Of a DNA stretch of 64,000 bases, positions 22,190 to 35,300 are shown piece after piece; position 1 is the stretch's first letter, and each line of letters starts with the position of its first letter. Position numbers and translations under genes: made by a program. The notes beneath the pieces were generated by a model. That model searched no databases and had not been told where the DNA came from. It worked only from the letters and a program-made list of their open reading frames with translations. The stretch is from Lycorma delicatula (taxonomy: Eukaryota; Arthropoda; Insecta; Hemiptera; Fulgoridae), in contig NC_134456.1 of NCBI RefSeq assembly GCF_047948215.1, positions 198,040,034-198,104,033 of the forward strand, in the 5' to 3' direction.

Positions 22190-25100
22190 CCAAGAAAATT
22201 GGATTTAACGTTTCAAAATCTTTTTTTCGTTTTTAACACTGTTAATGATTGTTGTTTAATTAACGGACTGTTCCTACTGCCCTACTGTTCTACAAACTGT
22301 AGTTGCTTTAGTTGCTTCACTAGTACAATCCAGCTCGGAAGTTGTTAAAACTGAGCTTCGGTGTCAAAATCGTTGTTTTTTTCTTTTTTATCTTGTTTTT
22401 ACACAATGCTGGCAAAAACAATGGATGCGTTACTAAACGTTTCAGGAGAGTTCTTAGCTATCGATACATCTTTACATGTATTACAGTTATTTCATCTGGT
22501 ACTTTTAACTGGTTTTCTTCCAACAGCAGCGACATTTCAATAAATTCATTTTTCCAGACTTATAACTTGATTTCGGATACTTGTTGTAATTTTAATAGCT
22601 TTATTTTTCAGTTTTGTTACGATATTATTTATAATATTTTTTAATCTTTCCCGTATCATAATATTGAACTTTTCCCGAATCATAATATTTCAATATTGCA
22701 CTCTACACTTGTCCTTTAGCTATTGCGGTTTTAGGCAACATCGATCTATTCAAACTCAAATCGTTTTCCTTTATAAGACGAGTACACGTTTCCTAGTGTT
22801 TTATTTTTTGAAATTTAAATTGACCGATCAAATTAAGTTACACCATCACTAGAAGTTGTTTCATATCTGAATTTCGAATGAACTGTTTAGGTATGAAATG
22901 AATGACGGTGATTATTAAAATTGCATGTTACAACTTGTTTGATATCTACGCAAATTGTCATTAAATGAATAGAATATAAATACATTTAAACATGTACGAA
23001 TAGTTCTATTAGTATATACTTTCTTACTATGAGATAGTACTGCTTATTACCAGTATCAACCTTTCCGCTGAAAGATTAGTATTAGTAAACACTCTTTTAA
23101 AAAACCAGTATTTGCTTTCACGCATCAGGTCTTACTTTACTTGAAAACTGCTTACTTGTAAGTAATAATTGATTTTTATTTAGTACAGCCAATAAAATAA
23201 GTACTTCAATCGGAATAAGTTAAACATAATAACGCTTAAAAAATTCGACAATAAAAATTATACACAGCGATTAAAACAAATGCACAATAAAATAAGAAAT
23301 GTTTATATTGGTAAAAATGATGTATTAGTTAAAGTAAACACGCAGTAGATTCATGAAACTCAGATTAAAACAATATGGAACTGCAATAGTTATAAAAGTG
23401 GATTATTTATGAACATAAAATAAAATCTACTAGTTCTATGACCAGAGTGATTATTTATCAAGAGAGTACGAATTAATGTATTAGGGTTATTTAATTTTTA
23501 AATAAGAGATTTTACAATTAGTTGACTTACTTTTATAAATTTAATTAAACAATTCAACTGAATAACATTGCATTATGTAAAATTGACAAAATTGCATCTG
23601 CAATTTCAATTTACAACAAATTTATGTATAAAATCTGTTTGAACCAGAGATTTTGTTTGCGGAAAACTGAATATAAGATAAACAATTTTTTCTTTATATA
23701 CTTATCAAATCTGTATGTCCACGTGCGAGCGAACAAGCGTGAAATGAGGAAAACATATTTAAAACATACGAGTATCTTTCCCACATATAATAAGAGTTAA
23801 TTATTACTCATAGGATTCGCGCACGATTTTTTGTTGTTCTCTCTCTCTCACATACACGCGCGCGCGCGCGCATGTGAATGTTGAATTATGTCGTGATAGA
23901 CTTCTTCAAAAATATAATAAATTACATCGAATTAAATAAAGCAGTGCTTTTACAAAACAATAACAGAGATAAAACATGAGTCTAGTGTCATACCTTGACT
24001 ATCTTTAGATCAACGAGAAAAAATATTGTTAGTAATAATTCTATTATTGCGTATTAAGAAACGCATCAGTCAACAACTGTAATTTGGTAAAAACAGTAAC
24101 CCAGTTTATAGCAAAAAAACAAAAAACGTATCTGCTTATTACGCAGTCTGCAAGTCAGACAGGTTTGCATTTATAAAAAATCATTTCGCTTTTCACAAGT
24201 TGTATATTTTTTGGTGACGTGCACGTGTAAGTGAGACGTAATAACAAGAACTTATATTTTCTGTATCTTTGTTCTAGTAAAATATCAAAAAAATATTACC
24301 TTAGCTTATTTTTTATAACTAGCGAACAATATAAACGAGGAAATACGAGAAATTTATCGATATTTCTTGTGGTCGTAGGCAAGTTATAATTTTTTTTTTT
24401 ATTATTTGCTGTTGAATAACTAACTGCGGTGGATACACGCTATATAATTAGTTTCATAATTAGTTTATTAACGACTAATCATTTATTTTAGTTATCTTGT
24501 TATTTATTACAAAGTTATTTTAAAAAAACCCACACGATATATTATTGAAGATTCTTTTACTTCTATTTAATGTATTTTCAATAATACGTTTTCTAGGAAT
24601 GGATTTATTCTGATTATTACCTAAAAATTTTAAAAACCTTTTAATATTCTTACATCTAATATAAGCTTATTAATAATGTTAATAAAAATAAATAAATAAA
24701 AAAGTATACCTTAATAATTTATATAAAAAGATATTATAATTAACTATACCTATGAAATTAATTTTTTCGAAAAATGTCATTAAAACAATTTTATGAACTT
24801 TTTCACCTAAGCTCCGTCTTAAAAAGAATAAAATAATAATTGTTTTTCCTGAAATCTTTCATTTATTTGATATACTTCAGAAATATTAAGATATATTGTT
24901 TTATTCAGTAATACGATATCATACGAAAACTTATTATTTACGATACTTGTTTCTGTTTAAGTTAATATTTTATTTTAAAAAGATCTGATGTGAATGATTG
25001 ATAATTTATTGATATTTGACATTACATCTGGTTGTTACCACGCTGTTAATTAATAATAAACTTTATAAATAGTACATCAGATATATCTAGCTAAAATGAT

Positions 25101-26230
25101 CAATATATATATATATGCATTATTAGTGATATTACTAATATTATATATTAGTGACCAGGGCATATCTCTTCAAAGAAAACCGGCAGGATTAAAGAACACA
25201 TATACTATATAAGAAAATTTATGCAGGTAAGAATTTAATTGTTAGGAAATCACCATTAAACAATTAATTTACCGATGGTGATTTTTTCTTCTTCAAAAAA
25301 TGAATTTTTGAACATTAATGATTACTTATCATTTATGTTATGTTACTTGTTGAAAACAAAAAATGAATTCCCAAAAATTATTGAAAATAACTACCAATTG
25401 TAATTCTTTCATATCATAGATAGCCGAAAAAATATCGTTCCTAACGATACGTGTGCCTCAGTGCCGCCCTAAAATCCTCAATTGTTTGGTATAGGTTCCA
25501 AAAATAAGGCAGTTAATTTAATTATAAGTGAATATTTATTAAAATTGGTTTATGAAACTTAGGAAGGCCTTTTTAAACTCATGATGTTTAAGGAAAAATG
25601 TATAAGTTGTTATGTGGCTGTTAGAAGTCGGATATACGTACGTCGCTGTCATGAATGGTCCCTCAAAAGTCGCATGGAGGAACTTTCGGTTATAGACTCA
25701 ATAATAATTAAAAAGCAATTACGTTACTCATAATCGAAATATTCAGTAGTAGTAGGTAAAAATAATTAGTATAACTGTACACGATTAAAATTTATTTCAA
25801 TGAAATATACATTATCATTAATGATGTATTGGTAATAATATATAAATTAGATTCTGTTTATGGTAAATAATAATGAATAATTATCTTTAACATGGCTATT
25901 TACGCCAGTTTACTTTCTTAGAAATCAACCAGTCGGATCCTTTGTCTTTTATAATAATAAATCTTTTTTTTTTCTTTTACTAGTATAACAGAAATGTTTG
26001 ATTACAACTTCATTTTTATCAAAAACATAAATAATTTGTAAAAAAAAATAAATATAATTGTAAACAAATAAATTACAAATATTTACATAATGATATATTA
26101 TGAACTCTACTTAAAAAAAAAAAAACAAAAAAACAAAAAAACATTAATATTATTAATTAGAATTACATTGAACATTTATATTAAAAGAATAAACATACTG
26201 CATACAAAGAGTGGTTTACTATCACATTTT
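22190..26230. other. 4 kb of non-coding AT-rich DNA
   Basis: The overlapping frames at 22342-22852 are Phe/Ile/Ser-rich with no recognisable domain. Microsatellites: CT/CA followed by (CG)n at 23838-23872, (TA)n near 25107-25117. Otherwise nothing recognisable. Confidence 0.45.
23838..23876. repeat. TC / CA / CG dinucleotide tract
   Basis: CTCTCTCTCTCACATACACG is followed by a run of CG repeats and CATGTG. The alternating purine-pyrimidine part is a CpG cluster in otherwise CpG-poor DNA. Confidence 0.8.
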
Positions 26231-26284
26231 TAGGCAGGAGTTCACGTAATCTTAATTAACAAGAATAAAATAACAATTAATGAT

Positions 26285-27190
26285 ATTAAAAAAAAGCTGA
26301 CAACTGTCAGCTTGTGGTTGTTTCTGATCCAACTTATGCTGCGCATCATAAAAGCATAACTTGCTTGAGGTTAAAACAGCACATTTCAAATTTGGTATTA
26401 CTAAAAAAAAGCTTCTGTTTTAACAACTTCAAGCATTAAAATCGTTTTCAGCGCCTTTGAAAATGTAAAAATTGATACTTGTTTATCGCTTTTGCGCGAA
26501 CTCCGAAATGGGAGTCAAATTTCAATTTTATAAAAAATATTTTTTTTAAAGCAAGTCTTAATTACAATAGAAAAGGGAAAGAAGAAGAAAAATGTTAAAA
26601 AGATGCATTACTTTTGGTTTGAGTCCGGCCGGTTGGTGGGGTTTGGGCTCCCAATTTAGTAAAGAGTAATTGATATGCGTAAGTAGATAATAAAAGAAAC
26701 CTCAATGAAACACGATCAAAATAAAATTTCAAAGTTTAGAACATTTTTTGGGGTGGAGATGCGATTTTCAAAATTTTGTTTTGCAAATGTTGTTATTTTT
26801 TAATTGTTAACAAATGTGCGTAATAAAAATATGACCTTAATTAGACAAAATTTCGAGATACTGAGGGTGAACTTGCTCTACACCCCTTGATCATTTAAGT
26901 TGAAGATTTAATGGCATCAATACCCCATGTATAGAAGTAATCTGACCAAGTTTGGTCAAAATCGGTCCGGTAGTTCTGGTGATATAAGATGATTTAGAAG
27001 CCAAATCGAACACATACATACGAACATTAATATGAAAATTTCTATCCGGTTTTTTGGGTTCCTTACCTGTTAAAACGTCAAGATCCTGTGAAAACCGCAT
27101 ATGCCCAAATTGGACCGATTACAATACTTTCCCTTCTAGAACTTAGCTTTACTACAGCGCTTTCTAGACGGGAAATTAAAAGAATATTTT
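26285..27190. repeat. Dispersed repeat-like block (unclassified)
   Basis: This block is more GC-rich than its flanks. It opens with a perfect hairpin AAGCTGAC-AACT-GTCAGCTT (26294-26313) and contains TTTGGTCAAAATCGGTCC and GACCGATTACAATACTTTCC-type text similar in style to the ACTTCCTTGTAC family. The open frame 26891-27100 has no recognisable domain. I take it to be a non-autonomous transposon, but the ends are not proven. Confidence 0.4.
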
Positions 27191-27199
27191 TTCATAGAA

Positions 27200-29190
27200 G
27201 TATAAATATTTATCGTAATTTTATTATTAACAAACAGCATTTTATAAGCTAAACTTTTAAAATTAGAGAAGCTTAATTATCATATGAATAAAAGGATACA
27301 TTTTTACTTTCGACAAAATAAATAAACATATTTCAGCAGAACATTTTATATTCACTTATCCACTTAATGAATTGCAAACCCGAATAAAAAAATGAACTGT
27401 TAAAATATTTTGGTCCAAGAAGTAAGAACGTTTTTCTGTATAGAACTGTGGGGACGGGTTGTTCTGGCCATCCTCCATTCTCTATTCAGAGCTCTGTTTT
27501 GATTCACTCTAACATCCTCTCTACTACAATTCCCATTCGTTTCAATTCGCTTGATAAACACTCTTTAAGATAACAAATATTTTAAAGGAAGGCTTTTAAG
27601 AAGTATGAAAAACGTAAAAAATGACACGTAAAAATCACACATCGATCTATTATTAATTAAACGATTATTATAAATCATTTGAATAGTAATTATATATTTA
27701 GTTTGAGAATCAAAAACACCATCCTAACATTCAATACGGGAAATCGCAGATTCTATCCTCTTCCTCGTTTATTAAAATCGGCCGAAAAAAGCTTCTTGAT
27801 GAATGAGCTAAAAAAGTCAAAGGTTATAAAAAGAATAAATTATTTTTTAAACACTATGTCTTTCTTAAACGCCCTTGCAGTTAGCCTTTAACTATAATGC
27901 TGTGCGTTAAAAACGCTTGTAAAGAGAATTGACAGTGTTAAAGAGTTGGATGTTTTATTTGACGCTAATTTAATATTAAAAATTCACATTTTTCAAGTCG
28001 CTTAAATAGCTACTACTCTGCTGGAATTTATTTTCGGTTTTTAAATGTGTGCGTTGTTCACTAATACAATAAAGCATTTAATTAAATTATGAAATTTAGA
28101 CGAGTATAAAACCCTGGAGTTTAAAGAACTCTTTAAAAACACGTTTTTTCATACAGACTAAGCACATTATACTTAAAAGAGATGATTAAGAAAACGCTTT
28201 TAGTAATAATTTTAAGGTTATGAGTGTTAGATTATATCACTGTACATTAATAATAATGTGATTGTATCACATTAAATCTGTAATGTCAGCTTAAATTCAT
28301 TATTTTTCTGTCATTTATTTTTTGTCCATTGTATCATTTTGACATGGTGTATGAAACCCATCGTACATCAGTTTCTTCAGGAAAATGTGAACTATTTAAA
28401 TACTTTAACTTAATTTGATTTAAATTTTAAATCAATTATTTAATGCAAAATAGAGAAAACACTTTGAAAACCAACAAATAAGTAGAAGATTCAGCAAGTA
28501 AAAAAGAGTTTTTTAAATAACACAGTTTTCGATAGTTTTCAAAGACATTGTCGAAGTTTATTCGGAAAACACGTATTCTACACAAAATTAAATGTACGTA
28601 CTCATATATATAATTTTATTTAGTAAATGACAGTCCCATGATATTTCTATTACTTGCAGAACTTTTACCGTATAAAATCAGTTTTTATTACACAATTATC
28701 ATTAGGTAACTTTTCTGAAAGTTGACCAAAAAGAGTTGACCAAAAAAGGATTATTATTTTTTTAAAAGTTTTTAAAAACTTTATGATTTTCAGACTTGAA
28801 GCCAACATATGCATTACAAAATAAAATATCACCACCATCAATTTAATGAATCTAGTTCTATATGTTGTTATTCATATTCATTTGAATACTCGTTAAGATT
28901 TTTGTATCAAAATCTTGCTTGGTGTTTGGAATTTTGTCACCTAAATTCTTAAGATTGTAAATATTTAATTATGATATCCTAATACAAGAAAAATTGGAAT
29001 TTCTTCAACGTAAATAGTAAGAGAAAAATGAATTTAACAACAGAACATAATAGAATAAATTGATATAATTTACAGAAGCCAGTACAGGCAACTCAGTCAA
29101 CTGGAAATAAACTTTAGTATTTCTTCAATAAGTTTCATTTAACATACTTCATCTAGATTCAATATCAATGTATCACATACGTACATTGCA
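27200..29190. other. Non-coding AT-rich DNA
   Basis: Nothing supported. The frame at 27679-27891 is low in informative residues and matches nothing I recognise. Confidence 0.45.
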
Positions 29191-29194
29191 ATAA

Positions 29195-29435
29195 ATGTTA
29201 AGGCCGTTCGTTCACTGGAAGACTAACTACGACGGACTACGAATTCACGCGAGTAAGTTCGTATTAGCGCGTCTTATCCCAATGCAAAGAATACAACGGA
29301 CCGTGCCCGTTGCAAATGACCTTGAGCGGCCGACTACGTGCGACAACTGGGCTACAACAGATAACAAGCGACAGATCCCGACGGATTGGGATTTGCCTCT
29401 CGTAGTCGCCAGTACATTACGGTCGTTCAACTTGT
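29195..29435. mobile_element. GC-rich MITE-like island
   Basis: A 240-bp island of near 50% GC in DNA below 30% GC. The ends are imperfect inverted repeats: GTTCGTTCACTGGAAGACTA (left) against the complement of a right end with AGTCGCCAGTACATTACGGT and CGTTCAAC. A TTAA stands just left of it (29197-29200), but no matching right TTAA is adjacent. Open frames on both strands are a by-product of base composition. Confidence 0.45.
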
Positions 29436-29439
29436 TTTC

Positions 29440-30370
29440 CGATTAGATTAATTTTTTTCTTTTATTCTGTGCTAAACCCTTTTTTAATTTTAGTACTTTT
29501 TTCTTCACTCGTGTCCTAAATAATTCATATATTTTAATTTGTACTTTCATAATTTTTATGAATATTAAATCTTTATAAAAATAATAGTTACTTTTCGCCT
29601 TAGAGTTACAGATTAGCGTTCTACAGGTGTTACTGTTTCCCTGAAATTAGATATTTTTGCTATTGATGGCTCTACAGCATTCAAAATTTAGTGAAACGAT
29701 TCTAGCTGCATCCGATAATAATCAAGGAAATTCTGGGTGGGTGAGGGGGGGTTCTTTTTCCAAATTGTTGTGCAAATATTAAATTCGCCCAATGAGTTCC
29801 TTTCAGCTAGGATTGGAGTTATCAAAAATTATGTCTCCATTTACGAGTTTGTCTCAGATACCTTGTCAAGTAGAGAATCTTAAAAAAGTAAATATCCGTA
29901 GCATTCATTTCACAGAATCTTATAAGTTTAACAATAGCTTTTTCAACGTCTTAAAAACTACAACAATAAAAAAACTGTTGACACCGATACCATAAATACT
30001 ACATAAGTTTGTACGAACGCCAACTGACAGTCGCGCAATTTATCCTATAAAGGACGACTCCAGTCTTTCATAGTCATACCCATATAATAAAATTGGCGTG
30101 ATCTCGTAGTCGCTCAAATTAAGTACTTCATAGAAAGGTTTGTTATCTGTATCAGGTCGTCTGAAACGCCGATCTCAAAGCTGCGTCGTTTCCATGTTAG
30201 TAGTGGCTAATCTATTGGCAGAAGGCAACGGAATACCACCGTCCAATGATTTTCCGAATATTTGAATCACGGCACATTTCGGTTAAATGTTTTGGAGTTA
30301 AATTTTTGTTTCCTTTCCAATATCCAGGGAAGCGACATGGGAAGTTCTGTCTATCGGCTGCTACAAAAGA
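29440..30370. other. No recognisable gene
   Basis: Mixed AT-rich DNA; a G-run at 29737-29752. The frames at 29792-29995 and 30212-30434 show no known domain. Confidence 0.4.
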
Positions 30371-30374
30371 AATT

Positions 30375-30605
30375 ATAGGAAGATGGAAAAAAGATACGAA
30401 TCGGTCAGGACATATCATGAGAGAGACCGATTAAAACAGGTCTAGAAGGATCAATAGAAGGTGCAAAAAAGAGAAACCGGAAATAAATAACAATTATAGA
30501 CGATTTAAAATAAAGTAGGAACTAACAGAATCTTAAAATGTCAGCTGGGAGTAGAGGAGAATGAAGATAAACGTGATGCAAAGAACCTGCCTCGAGGCAA
30601 ATAAT
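30375..30605 (+). pseudogene. C-terminal tail of a non-LTR retrotransposon (LINE)
   Basis: Pieces in alternating frames read RSGHIMR, KTGLEGSIEGAKKRNRK, ITIIDDLK and, later, AGSRGE and CKEPAS. This matches the usual tail of Jockey/CR1/RTE-like reverse transcriptase ORFs (RIGH.LR..L..TVLEG.I.GKR.RGR.R.QM.DD.K). The reverse transcriptase core is absent, as expected for a 5'-truncated copy. Clade not determinable. Confidence 0.5.
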
Positions 30606-30609
30606 GTTA

Positions 30610-33600
30610 TGACCTACTCAAATAAATAGTTTCGCAGCGAGATTACATCGTTGTGAATGAGAGAGTTTTAATCTGTTCTTAAGATCCCTTAACCGTCTTT
30701 CCAGTGGCCATAACACTGGCTACCGTTTATCATCACAGAAGCAGAATGCTATGATGATAATCGACCAACGTTTAGCGGTAATTCCAGACTGATTATAGCC
30801 TATTCATCTTGGCAACATAGTTCCCCTTGTAACCGTAGAAACAAGCCGTCCTTTGAAATTGCTCCTGAGACTCGAAATAAATTCCACCGTTATGGAAATT
30901 ATTTATTTTTTAATTATTAAAAAAAGTACACATGATTTCAATAATTTGCCAATCAATATCAGTTCATCTCAAAATTAACAATTTATAGAGATGGTATTAC
31001 ACAAATATAAATCTATTAGATTAATTTTTCGGGCTACTTGCTGGATTTCTGATGAAATAACAAAAAATCATCTGAAATTAACTATGTAAACAGTAGAAAA
31101 TCTTATTTTTTCTACTACAAAGTACGTTAATTTTCTATCTAATTAATATAAAGATTTAAATTTGTAATGACTTTTGAGAAATTTTTTAATCCTTTTTTTT
31201 CTTTTAACGTTTAATTCGGATAAAATGCAATTTTCTGGAGGTAACCCGATTTTTTTTTACGAATATAATCATTTTAAAAGTGAACTGTATTTTATTTTAT
31301 CGTATCGATGATAAACTGAATAAGAAATTAATAAAACTAACATATCAGCCAAAAACCTGAGGTCACTGAAATGTTAAGTACGCTTTAGTGCTCCGCTATC
31401 CCATAACACCATCATCATGTTTAATAGCGAATCACCTACTCCCCTCTTCTTGACTCAATTTATTGTTGATTCGCCTTCGCTTCCTCCATACCATTCTTGA
31501 TCTAATGAACCGCCTCTGTCATCCTGTATGCGGCACGCTTTAAAAAAAATTACACGCAATTTAGCTTGATACAGCATTATTGTGTGTATGTGGCAAGTGA
31601 ATGTTATCAACCCAAATGAGTGAAGAAATAAATCAACTTCATTACGCACTGTGCGAGAACAAAGTATCAAAACATAACTGTGCTTTCATTTCAAAACATT
31701 TCAGTTGAATATTATTTTATCACAGTTTATAATTTTTCAACCGTATTGTTAGATTAACCATTTCAAGTCGTTAAATTGGATTTTCAATCAACAGTCCATC
31801 TTAAAATACTGACGGAACGAAAATTCAACTATGTGTTCATTATCAATTTATTACTGTCGATTATATTCTGTTTGTTATTGATTTATATATAAATAAAATC
31901 ATTTTTGTTTTATATTTTTCATTTTCGTTTTCAATTTTTTCTCGATAATAATATTTATCAAGAAATAAGATAATAGAAAAAAAGCAAATTATTAAATTAT
32001 TAATGTTAGAATACAGATATAGAAAAAAAAAGATTTATTTTATATTAGATGTACAGCTGATCCCAAGTTCCAGATAATACTTTAGTTGACTCCAACATCT
32101 TGAAAATTATTTATAAGTTAATTTCAGAACTTATAAGTCTGGATCGACCGAAGATTTGGTCCGTTTTACACTTTTAAAAGAATACAAAATAATTTTTTGT
32201 ATTATTTTAAAAATAAATACTAAAAGAATAATAAACCACTAAATTGGACTAGCTTAAATTATATTCTAGTTTCTTTATAATATTTTGTATTTTGAAATAC
32301 TGCAAATCCATGCAGGAAAATTGAATATCCTTTCACAATGGAACAGGTAAGTACCAAAGGACCGACGATGACACAACTGGTAGTGAATACCCAAGTGTTA
32401 AAATAATTATATTTTATTATAAAAAAAGCCTTACATTTATAGAAATATCAACAATGAATGGTGTATGACTTCGTTTTACAATTATTTCAAGTTAAATAAA
32501 TAACGGCAAAGGAAACGGAAACATTATAATAAATAATAATATTAAATTAACTTAACGCGTTAAGGTGTTAATATAATGCAGATGTATTCAATTTTAATAA
32601 AATTATTTAACTAAATTAAATTTTTCTTCATAAATTAATATTTATATTAATTATTATTATCGTTTGAACATATATATTTCTTCTTTTTTTTTAAAAAAAA
32701 AAGGTTGTAATTCATGATGAAAATTTGTCAAGAATAAATTCAAGTGATTACAAATAGAATTTTTGTCACAAAGTAAAGAAACTTAAATAATTTAGGCGGT
32801 AGAAAGTGATAGAAGGAGAGAGGAGAATATATTTATAAAATAGAGAATGCTGTAAGGTTCAACGTTCACTGCAGCTGATCCGGCGTATACGTAGGAAATT
32901 TCTACAGTTTTTTAACGTGATAGGAATTCCTTTGAAAGTTAAGAGAAATTTTTAAAAACACATCTGATTACAAACACGCTTTAAGTACAGAATACTGCAA
33001 TTAATCCGGTATTATTGATCCACATTGATGAATGACACGTTAGAAAAACGTATAAACATTTTTACTTTGTGAAGAATGTTCTGAAAGTTATCGTTCCAAA
33101 TACATGTCGAGGTTGTTACCTATTTTCTTAAAGAAAGAAATACATTTTATTATTAGAGAAAATTTTACATTTACAATTTTCCGTCCTCCACCAGTAATCA
33201 GAGAGAAATAAACAGATACTAATTAAAATAATAAAAAACATATGAGGTATAATTCTGTTAAATGTAGATAAGGAAATGAATTTAAAGTTCGGAGTATTAC
33301 CTGAAAGAATAATACTCGCTTACATGAGAGTATAGTAGTAATCTAAAATAGGTCCCCTTTATCTTAAATGCATGTATTTTCAGAAATTCGGCTATCCGTT
33401 TCACGGATTTTTTTTAATGATCTCTTAGATTACGTTGCCGCTTCATCAGTTTGTTGTATCGATATCCTTAAGATTGTTTAAAGACATTAAATTATTTTAT
33501 GTTTTATAATTGTATCGATAATTAAAAATGAGTTGATCTTAATTAAAAATGAATGAATGATTTACGGTCATAAAAAGGAAATTCTGAAATGTATTACAAT

Positions 33601-34300
33601 ATTTTCTCTGGTACATAATTGATCGCTTAAATTATAATCAATTTTAATTAATCAGACCATCATGTCTTCTTCCTGATTAAAAATACGCGTTTAAAGAAGT
33701 GATCGTATTAGAAAAAGAAAAAATCCTAATTTAAATTTATTACGGAATTAATATCTATTACGAGTTCGTATGATAAAGCGTTGATTATATAATTTATTAC
33801 TTTATATGAGATCATATTATAATTCAATTGTAAAGGTCAGTAAAGAAAGAAAAGTATAATTTACTTGTTTATTTTGAATCCGATTCTAAAATATGTAAAG
33901 AGTAATTTAACACGTTACTGAATAAATTTAAAGTGTTAAATATAAGAAATATATTTAACTTTTAATGTGTTACGCTTTTTATCGGTTTGAAGTATGTAGA
34001 TATTACTTGTTGCTGCTCTAAGAAATCGTTATACCTTTTTCTTATATATTTATTTAAAAGATATAAAAAAAGATGTACAATGTACAGTCTTGTTACTTTT
34101 TTTATGAAAGTGACTCGTTTGCAATGCGTTTCACAAGTTACAAGAAAAATCAAAACTATTCCATCACTGAGGTCGCCTCATATTAAAAAATCACAATAAA
34201 ATAAATAAATAGATGTGGTTCATTACATATTATCTGTGTAGTTAAACAATATTGTCGCATGTTCCAGGTTAGACAAGGATGAGAGATTAACACGTAAAAA
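30610..34300. other. 3.7 kb without recognisable genes
   Basis: AT-rich DNA. The 31360-31690 part is less AT-rich and holds a 71-residue minus-strand frame of no known family. (TTA)/(TAT) rich patches lie near 32640-32660. Confidence 0.4.
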
Positions 34301-34304
34301 TTTC

Positions 34305-34860
34305 TTACAAAAAATTTATTACTCTTAAATAAATTACAATACAGTATATAAAATGGTAATTCAAATTAAAAACAAAATTAATTTAATAGCAATTAAATTA
34401 TAAATACCAAAATACAGTTTCGATTTACTAAAAACTCTATAATAAATAATATAGACTGATATTGAATTAACAATAACAAATGAAAAATCTACATTTTATA
34501 CAATTTACCTGTTATGCAAGTATTATCCACTTCTACTGTTTACAAAAGAACTAACTACACCACACGAAGGAATATAATAATGTCAATTTCGCTACTGTTC
34601 GCAAATAACTCACCGAACAGCTTCTTGTTTTCTGTCAAAACTGTCAAAAACGGAATACTCGTTACGCACTCTTCACTAGTTTGTTACCAAACATTAATTA
34701 TGATCGCGTTCATCGCACACTGCACCGAACTCGAACTTGAAGAAAAACTGTCACTCTGCTGGTCCCCGGCAGTATTTATACCTCCTGGCTTGCATAAACA
34801 GTACCCCACCTGTCCTTTTGATTGTTGATCTTCATTGTCCGCACCTTCTACGCTCTTCTG
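34305..34860 (-). mobile_element. LTR-like segment with core promoter, minus strand
   Basis: On the minus strand: TATAAATA starting at 34780, an initiator-like TGACAGT with the A at 34749 (about 31 bases on), a splice-donor-like CGGTGAGTTA at about 34607-34616, and AATAAA at about 34313-34318, some 430 bases past the start. The arrangement TATA-Inr-donor-AATAAA within about 470 bp is LTR-like. The plus-strand segment at 39940-40525 has the same order and spacing, and shares GTATAAATACT followed by CCGGGGA. TG..CA ends and target duplication were not found. The ORFs drawn here (34514-34958) are on the opposite strand and probably spurious. Confidence 0.4.
34745..34781 (-). promoter_or_regulatory. 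TATA box plus initiator
   Basis: TATAAATA at 34780-34773 and TGACAGT with predicted +1 A at 34749, a spacing of 31, which is the standard arthropod core-promoter geometry. It is part of the minus-strand LTR-like segment. Confidence 0.5.
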
Positions 34861-35144
34861 TAAGTCGTTTTCTAAAAAGAAAAGTTGTTTCTTCTAGTTT
34901 CTTCTTTTTTCATTTTCTATCTCTTTCTTCTTTCTGGAAGCTTCTCTACCCGTTTTAATGTGTAAAAAAAAGATTTATTTCCAGATACGAGTTATATAAC
35001 ATAAACCTTTAAAAAACCATAAACCTTTTCATTTTTTATATCGTAAACGTTTACGTAAAAGTATAAAATTTATATAGGTAGAGTTGCAGCTGAAGCTAAT
35101 TAAATTCTGAAAACAATAAAACAATTTAATAATTAGATATAAAA

Positions 35145-35300
35145 CCGATCTTCATGGAAAAGTGGTAGTGTCTTGGTCTTTCTTCTGAAGATCCCGGATT
35201 CGAATTTTGATCAGACATGGCATTTTTCATACGCTGCAAAATTCCATTTTCATATTACCACGTATAAGCTTCTCAAGGGTTTTGTATTTGAATTAATTCA
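35145..35300 (+). repeat. tRNA-derived SINE (family 2)
   Basis: A-box-like AGTGGTAGTGTCTTGG (about 35161) and B-box-like GGATTCGAATT (about 35197), then CAGACATGGCATTTTTCATA, as in the other family members. The body fades after about 35290. Confidence 0.65.

Noticed and set aside
22342..22852. Membrane protein suggested by Phe/Ile-rich frames
   Set aside because: Three overlapping frames of AT-rich DNA translate to hydrophobic residues automatically; no start context, domain or splice sites support them.
29195..29446. A small GC-rich coding gene
   Set aside because: Frames are open on both strands because of base composition, and the ends look like inverted repeats; no domain is recognisable.
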